Source: Anaerolineae bacterium
GTDB lineage: Bacteria; Chloroflexota; Anaerolineae; 4572-78; J111
Assembly: GCA_020433835.1 (NCBI GenBank)
Contig: JAGRBY010000231.1
Location: 1 to 10,141, forward strand
Length of the DNA stretch: 10,141 nucleotides
Direction of reading: 5' to 3'
Of this stretch, positions 6,852 to 10,141 are shown one piece after another. The notes under the pieces were generated by a model. It saw only the letters and a program-made list of their open reading frames with translations. It had not been told where the DNA came from and did not search any database. A program made the translations under genes and the position numbers. How positions within the stretch are numbered: position 1 is the stretch's first letter; every line of letters begins with the position of its first letter.

Positions 6852-7482
6852 ACATAACAGGCCTTACGCAGCATCAAGTGGGAAGTAGCGATCATAGGTC
6901 GGGGATTGAAAGGAAGATGAAGGTGAAATGGCGGCAGAGGAGAAGTTGAAGTCAAGGAGTAAGTGAAAACGAGCGTGGTATTGAAGATGAAGTTGAAGCA
7001 AATCAAGAGTAGAACAGGTCGAAGCCAGATGTAAAATCGTGATGAAAACGAAGTCGAAATGATAAAGAGATCGAAAACGGCGTTCTGCTGGGTAACGATA
7101 CCGAAAATGAATCAGCATATGAAATCGGAGTGTTATCGATGCGAACATCGACGATACTGATGCGAAACCGTAGGCTGGGTAAGTTCCTGTTAATACCTAT
7201 TTTGTTGTAATAATCGAATAAACAGCAGCTAATAGGGTGAGCTAGCGGGCCTCATTGCCTGTAGGGAAAGTGGTACTACGTTGTGAGAGCGAACACTATG
7301 TGTAGAAGGGCAAAGCTTGAGGCTAATCTTGTATCTAAGAACCAAATAAGAGGGTTTAAAGGGATGATAGTGTCGTGGTTAAATACTGTGAAGGTAGAAA
7401 ATGCCAGTTCTTGATTTGTTGTATAATGCCCCTGCATACTTTTTACTATGAAACCAATGTTAACTAAAGTAACATAGCTATG
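6818..7482 (-). ncRNA. Candidate non-coding transcript of about 665 nt
   Basis: The unit is defined only by its ends: a TTGACA-N17-TATTCT promoter at 7517-7489, which predicts a start near 7482, and the intrinsic terminator at 6816-6851. No open frame with a ribosome site fills it; the largest after the predicted start are 53 codons (7437-7276) and 94 codons (7148-6864), both low complexity. A hairpin TCGATG-TTCG-CATCGA (7151-7136, - strand) lies inside. It matches no RNA family I can name. It may equally be the remnant of a lost gene that kept its signals. Confidence 0.3.
6913..7061 (+). repeat. Degenerate GAAGNN hexamer tract
   Basis: Eleven hexamers of the form GAAGNN or GAAANN occur in four runs: 6913-6930 (GAAGAT GAAGGT GAAATG), 6942-6953, 6983-7000 (GAAGAT GAAGTT GAAGCA) and 7044-7061 (GAAAAC GAAGTC GAAATG). 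The runs fall in three different reading frames and are broken by stops, so the pattern is not a coding repeat. It makes the + strand strikingly purine-rich. Confidence 0.5.
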
Positions 7483-7488
7483 GTCGAT

Positions 7489-7517
7489 AGAATACACCAG
7501 GTTGGATTTCTTGTCAA
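7489..7517 (-). promoter_or_regulatory. Near-consensus - strand promoter in the gene-free spacer
   Basis: On the - strand a perfect TTGACA (7517-7512) is followed by a 17-bp spacer and TATTCT (7494-7489). It lies about 100 bp downstream of the stop of the FHA regulator gene and points away from it, so it is not that gene's promoter. No gene start with a ribosome site follows. Confidence 0.55.
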
Positions 7518-7614
7518 GATAAAACAACAAAGTCTAACTGATTTCAAAGAGGTTTTTGCTAATTAACGCAAAAGCTAAGAAGCGATTTATTTATTGCCCA
7601 ACAAGGCGTTTTTG

Positions 7615-8241
7615 TCACAATAACCGCAATCGATAGCCGTAACCCCAGACCGTCTCAATCCAATCTTTGCCGATACGCTCACGTACCCGGCTGACCATTT
7701 TGTCGATTTGATAATCGTACACGGCCTCGCCGGCTACCTCCGGCCACACCGCCGCCGCTAACGCATCTTTGCTAATGGCTTCTCCGGCCCGTTGGTAGAG
7801 ATAGAGCAGCAAGTTAAACTGTTTGGGCGACAGTGGCGGCTCCAATTTATCGCCCTGAACCCACACATCACGCCGATCGGCATCGATCCACAATGTCGAT
7901 GCCGTGCCGGCCAACCCCGGCTGCGTGCGGGTGACAAAGGGGTCAACAAAGCGCAAGACCGTTTCGCCAATGCGAATTTCGGCTCCATCGTTAAGAAGAA
8001 TTTCACTGCTGACCGGCTCATTATCGACCAAAATCCCGTTCTTACTATTGAGATCGCGCAGCCAGTAGAGGTCATCGCGACGAACAATTTGGGCATGGCG
8101 GCGGCTGGCAAAATCGCTGTCGATGACCACTTGACACGATGCCGCCCGTCCCAGGGTGGTGACATCATCAACCAGTAAAATTTCGGCTTGCTGGCGGTCG
8201 CTCACGCCCTGGCGAATAAGTTTTGCTGTCGTCTCAGCCAT
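7615..8241 (-). CDS. FHA domain - OmpR-type winged-helix transcription factor
   Basis: This 208-residue regulator has an N-terminal FHA domain (about 20-103) and a C-terminal OmpR/PhoB-type winged helix (about 112-208). The FHA core is visible: LGR (30-32), SRRH (46-49) and DLNSKNG (63-69), the residues that bind phosphothreonine. The DNA-binding part shows LSPKQFNLLLYLYQRAGEAISKDAL, then DKMVSRVRERIG and the closing WGYGYRL hairpin. There is no receiver domain, so it should be controlled by Ser/Thr phosphorylation rather than by a histidine kinase. It is divergent from a Ser/Thr kinase 72 bp away. I chose the ATG at 8241 because AAAAGG (8259-8254) sits 11 nt before it; the GTG at 8253 abuts that site and would leave no spacing. 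EmbR of mycobacteria is the nearest concept but carries its FHA at the other end, so no symbol is given. Target genes are unknown. Confidence 0.88.
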   Translation of the reverse strand: MAETTAKLIRQGVSDRQQAEILLVDDVTTLGRAASCQVVIDSDFASRRHAQIVRRDDLYWLRDLNSKNGILVDNEPVSSEILLNDGAEIRIGETVLRFVDPFVTRTQPGLAGTASTLWIDADRRDVWVQGDKLEPPLSPKQFNLLLYLYQRAGEAISKDALAAAVWPEVAGEAVYDYQIDKMVSRVRERIGKDWIETVWGYGYRLRLL

Positions 8242-8259
8242 GTGTAATGACACCTTTTA

Positions 8260-8268
8260 TGTTATACT
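8260..8268. promoter_or_regulatory. Overlapping divergent -10 boxes of the kinase and regulator genes
   Basis: On the + strand TGTTATACT (8260-8268) is an extended -10 box (TG-n-TATACT), giving a leader of about 40 nt for the kinase. On the - strand TATAAC (8266-8261) is a -10 box that would start the regulator mRNA about 13 nt before its ATG at 8241. No good -35 box accompanies either. RNA polymerase could engage only one direction at a time. Confidence 0.45.
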
Positions 8269-8313
8269 GTTCGTCGATTGTCATGATACGCTTTCCGGGC
8301 TTACCGACAAAAA

Positions 8314-9993
8314 ATGACTCCTGAGAAGCTGATAGGCCGCCAACTGGGGCCATATACAATTGAAGCGCTGTTGGGCAGCGGCGGCATGGCTGCGGTCTAT
8401 CGCGCACGTAGGGACAGCCAAGAGCCAGTGGCGCTTAAGGTGCTTTTTCCACCGCCCAATGCCGGCGCTGAAGTTCGGCTGCGCTTTGAGCGTGAGGCTC
8501 GCGTGGCGTCCGGTTTGCATCATCCCGCGATTGTGCGCGTTTTAGAGGCCGGCCACACCGATGACTATGCCTACATGACCATGACCCTCATTCAGGGCGA
8601 GACACTGGCCGAGCGGTTGACCCGCCAGTCGCCTCAACCGCTCGATGAGCAGACCGCCGTCGATATCGCCTGGCAAATTGCCGATGCGCTTTTTTACGCT
8701 CACAGCCAGGGCATTGTGCATCGCGATGTCAAACCTTCTAACATTTTGCTCAGTCACGATGGGCGTGCGCTGCTCACCGATTTTGGTGTGGCGCAAGCCC
8801 TCGACGACTCGACGCTGACGCGCACCGGTCACGCTGTCGGCACCCCGGCTTACATGGCTCCAGAGCAGGCCGCCGGTGATCAAGACATCGACGGGCGAGC
8901 CGATCTCTATGCCCTGGGCGTTGTGCTCTACCACATGGTTACGGGCCGCCCGCCCTTCCAGGGGCCGACACCGCGCGTGCTGTATGCCCACCTGCACGAT
9001 GTGCCGCCGGCCCCTTCGACGTTGGCCCGTGTCTCCCCGGCCATGGAAAAAATCATCCTCACGGCGTTAGCCAAAGATGTTAGCCGGCGCTTTCAGTCGG
9101 GCGCAGCAATGGCTGACGCTTTGGATCATATGACGGATGAAACCGGCACGCAGATTGAGGTTGTCGCATCGACCAAACCGGCTCGACCGTTTTATAAAGT
9201 TGGCATTGGGGTGGTTGGGCTAGTAATCATCGCGCTAGGCGCATTTTTGCTGTTTGGGAGCGCTCCCAAATCAGATCAAGCGCCTGCGGTGAGCAATTTA
9301 TCGACGGCAACCGTGACCAACACGCCCCGGTTGGCCTCGACGCCCTCACCCACAGCGACCGTGACGCCCAGCCCTGCGCTAACCGCGACGCCTTCACCGT
9401 CGCCAACAGCTACCTGGACGAGTTCGCCGGAGCCACCTTTGCTGCCTACAGCTACCCCGGCAATCGAGCTGCCGACTCCCACCGAAACGGCTGCTGTGCC
9501 AACCGCTACACCTCCGCTTTTGGTCTCGACGGGGGAGGATTGTGAAGTTGATGTTGACCCGGCAGTCGATAGTTTTTTGGCCGATGTCGATTTGGTGGCA
9601 CCGTTAGGCTGTCCCACGCAGCCGGCCATGACCACGCTGGCGGCCTGGCAGCCGTTTGAGCATGGCGATATGCTGTGGCGTCAGGATCAAAATTTGATTT
9701 ATGTGTTGCCGGAAGGTGATCTCTGGCGCTCTACCGGCGATGTCTGGCGAACGGGTGATCTTGAGTTCGATGCGACGCTGACGCCACCGGAGGGGCTTAG
9801 CCAGCCCGTGCGCGGCTTTGGATTGGTGTGGCGGGAGCAGTCGGGTGTTCGGGAAGCGTTGGGCTGGGCCATCGATGGAGAACAGGGGTTTGAAGCCCTA
9901 ATCCAGGAATTTGAGCAGGGCTTGGTGCTGCACAATCCCGATCAAGAGCGCTTTTACGTTTTTTTTAACAATCGGACGTATCAGACAAATTAA
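8314..9993 (+). CDS. Transmembrane Ser/Thr protein kinase with extracytoplasmic sensor-like domain
   Basis: This 559-residue Hanks-type kinase has its catalytic domain at 14-275: glycine loop GSGGMAAVY (21-29), Lys42 in VALK, Glu61, HRDVKPSN (136-143, catalytic D138), DFG (156-158), a Thr-rich activation loop (STLTRTGHAVGTPAYMAPE, 166-184) and DLYALGVVLY. All catalytic residues are present. One membrane segment follows (about 294-315), then a Thr/Pro/Ser linker (about 320-405) and a C-terminal domain (406-559) with LGCP (431-434), AWQPFEHGDMLWR (444-456), QPVRGFGLVW (497-506) and REALGWA. I recall this C-terminal domain as recurrent in surface proteins of Chloroflexota. There are no PASTA repeats. 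C410 and C433 could form a disulphide. The ATG at 8314 lacks a ribosome site but fits the IGRQLGPYTIEALLG opening. It is divergent from the FHA regulator, its plausible substrate or reader. Confidence 0.95.
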   Translation: MTPEKLIGRQLGPYTIEALLGSGGMAAVYRARRDSQEPVALKVLFPPPNAGAEVRLRFEREARVASGLHHPAIVRVLEAGHTDDYAYMTMTLIQGETLAERLTRQSPQPLDEQTAVDIAWQIADALFYAHSQGIVHRDVKPSNILLSHDGRALLTDFGVAQALDDSTLTRTGHAVGTPAYMAPEQAAGDQDIDGRADLYALGVVLYHMVTGRPPFQGPTPRVLYAHLHDVPPAPSTLARVSPAMEKIILTALAKDVSRRFQSGAAMADALDHMTDETGTQIEVVASTKPARPFYKVGIGVVGLVIIALGAFLLFGSAPKSDQAPAVSNLSTATVTNTPRLASTPSPTATVTPSPALTATPSPSPTATWTSSPEPPLLPTATPAIELPTPTETAAVPTATPPLLVSTGEDCEVDVDPAVDSFLADVDLVAPLGCPTQPAMTTLAAWQPFEHGDMLWRQDQNLIYVLPEGDLWRSTGDVWRTGDLEFDATLTPPEGLSQPVRGFGLVWREQSGVREALGWAIDGEQGFEALIQEFEQGLVLHNPDQERFYVFFNNRTYQTN

Positions 9994-10031
9994 ACGGGTA
10001 GTGTTAACCTGTTGACTGATAAGAGGATGTC

Positions 10032-10056
10032 ATTCCCGCAGGCTTTTAGCGGGAAT
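10032..10056. repeat. dRS3-like hairpin inside the right-edge element
   Basis: ATTCCCGC (10032-10039) and GCGGGAAT (10049-10056) pair perfectly around a 9-nt loop. The ATTCCCGC...GCGGGAAT pattern resembles the dRS3 repeat of Neisseria and related palindromes seen in many bacteria. With no T tract after it, a terminator role for the kinase gene is possible but weak. Confidence 0.7.
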
Positions 10057-10075
10057 CTACTCGTGGGAGCTATGG

Positions 10076-10100
10076 ATGCCCGATAACACCATTCGGGCAT
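10076..10100. repeat. Second hairpin inside the right-edge element
   Basis: ATGCCCGA (10076-10083) and TCGGGCAT (10093-10100) pair perfectly around a 9-nt loop. Read on the opposite strand it aligns with the hairpin at 10032-10056, including the flanking GTCAT. Two stem pairs differ by compensating changes. Confidence 0.7.
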
Positions 10101-10141
10101 GACAGCCATTTGGTCGTCATCAGTTAATATGTGTACACTAC

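Larger units (their letters stand above)
6636..7614. other. 979-bp spacer without a convincing protein gene
   Basis: This is the longest stretch in the window without a recognisable gene. It is visibly AT-richer than the flanking genes, especially 7150-7614. Open frames here are short, overlap one another, lack ribosome sites and encode low-complexity Phe/Leu/His/Ser-rich sequence. One of them (- strand, 6680-7006) runs straight through the terminator at 6816-6851. What it does hold is a strong - strand promoter (7489-7517), a strong - strand terminator (6816-6851), a purine-rich degenerate hexamer tract (6913-7061), a TTCG-loop hairpin (7136-7151) and a 10-bp direct repeat ATCGGCGCGA (6734 and 6804). 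It could be a non-coding RNA locus or a decayed accessory insert. Confidence 0.6.
9998..10141. mobile_element. MITE-like 144-bp element with terminal inverted repeats
   Basis: The first 23 nt (9998-10020, starting GTAGTGT and ending ACTGAT) and the last 23 nt (10119-10141) are inverted copies matching at 18 of 23 positions. Inside are two hairpins, 10032-10056 and 10076-10100, each with an 8-bp perfect stem and a 9-nt loop, arranged as inverted copies of each other. It encodes nothing. The left end lies 5 bp after the kinase stop codon. The right end coincides with the window edge, so the true border and any target-site duplication cannot be checked. Confidence 0.6.

Noticed and set aside
6864..7148. 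94-codon - strand Phe/His/Leu-rich open frame
   Set aside because: Its apparent dipeptide pattern comes from the hexamer runs, which change frame along the tract. It has no ribosome site and no known domain.
7276..7530. 84-codon - strand open frame in the gene-free spacer
   Set aside because: Its first ATG lies upstream of the predicted promoter, there is no ribosome site, and the sequence is unremarkable. Not enough to call a gene.
7551..7577. Terminator for the FHA regulator gene (TTTTGC...GCAAAA hairpin)
   Set aside because: The stem is only about 6 bp, AT-rich and not followed by a T tract. No clear terminator was found after this gene.
8242..8253. GTG start at 8253 for the FHA regulator
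   Set aside because: The AAAAGG ribosome site directly touches this GTG, leaving no spacing; the ATG at 8241 is better placed.
9276..9635. Val/Gly-rich - strand open frame opposite the kinase linker
   Set aside because: Its VAVG-type repetition is the complement of the Thr/Pro/Ser-rich linker codons. It is a shadow.

Overview
The window reads as chromosomal DNA of a bacterium of moderate GC content. The best guess is the phylum Chloroflexota (Anaerolineae-like). This rests on style rather than a marker gene: a membrane Ser/Thr kinase with a long Thr/Pro/Ser 'TATPTPT'-type extracytoplasmic linker and a C-terminal LG-C-P...W-QPFE-G-M-W domain, an FHA domain fused to an OmpR-type winged helix, and intergenic spacers full of short palindromic and heptameric repeats. 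No rRNA or tRNA gene is visible.

Left part (1-2786, + strand): the end of the arginine pathway. argG is cut by the left edge and lacks about 20 N-terminal residues, including the ATP-binding SGGLDTS loop. It is followed by a complete argH. The 194-bp spacer between them carries a heptamer-based inverted repeat. A perfect 38-bp palindrome follows argH.

Middle part (2950-5250, + strand): a compact MarR - two-module VOC ring-cleaving dioxygenase - alpha/beta hydrolase operon. Gene order and families match the quinone-responsive mhqR-mhqE-mhqD operon of Firmicutes. A near-consensus promoter (TTGACA-N17-TAATAT) with a dyad over its -10 box precedes the regulator. A second, better dyad (ATTCAATAT-N11-ATATTGAAT) lies between regulator and dioxygenase. 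The last two genes overlap by 8 bp, and a perfect-stem terminator ends the unit. The likely logic is that a quinone or other electrophile relieves MarR repression, and the dioxygenase and hydrolase then detoxify the compound.

Right part (5280-9993): signalling genes. A cytosolic GAF-HisKA-HATPase histidine kinase (- strand) converges on the mhq operon. About 980 bp without a convincing gene follows; on the - strand it holds a strong promoter and a strong intrinsic terminator about 670 bp apart, so it may encode a non-coding RNA. Next comes an FHA-winged-helix regulator (- strand), divergent from a transmembrane PASTA-less Ser/Thr protein kinase (+ strand). Their -10 boxes overlap in the 72-bp gap. 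This pair looks like a kinase with its phosphothreonine-reading transcription factor, comparable in concept to PknH-EmbR but with the domain order reversed.

Right edge (9998-10141): a 144-bp MITE-like element with imperfect 23-bp terminal inverted repeats. Its two internal hairpins are diverged inverted copies of each other with compensatory base-pair changes.
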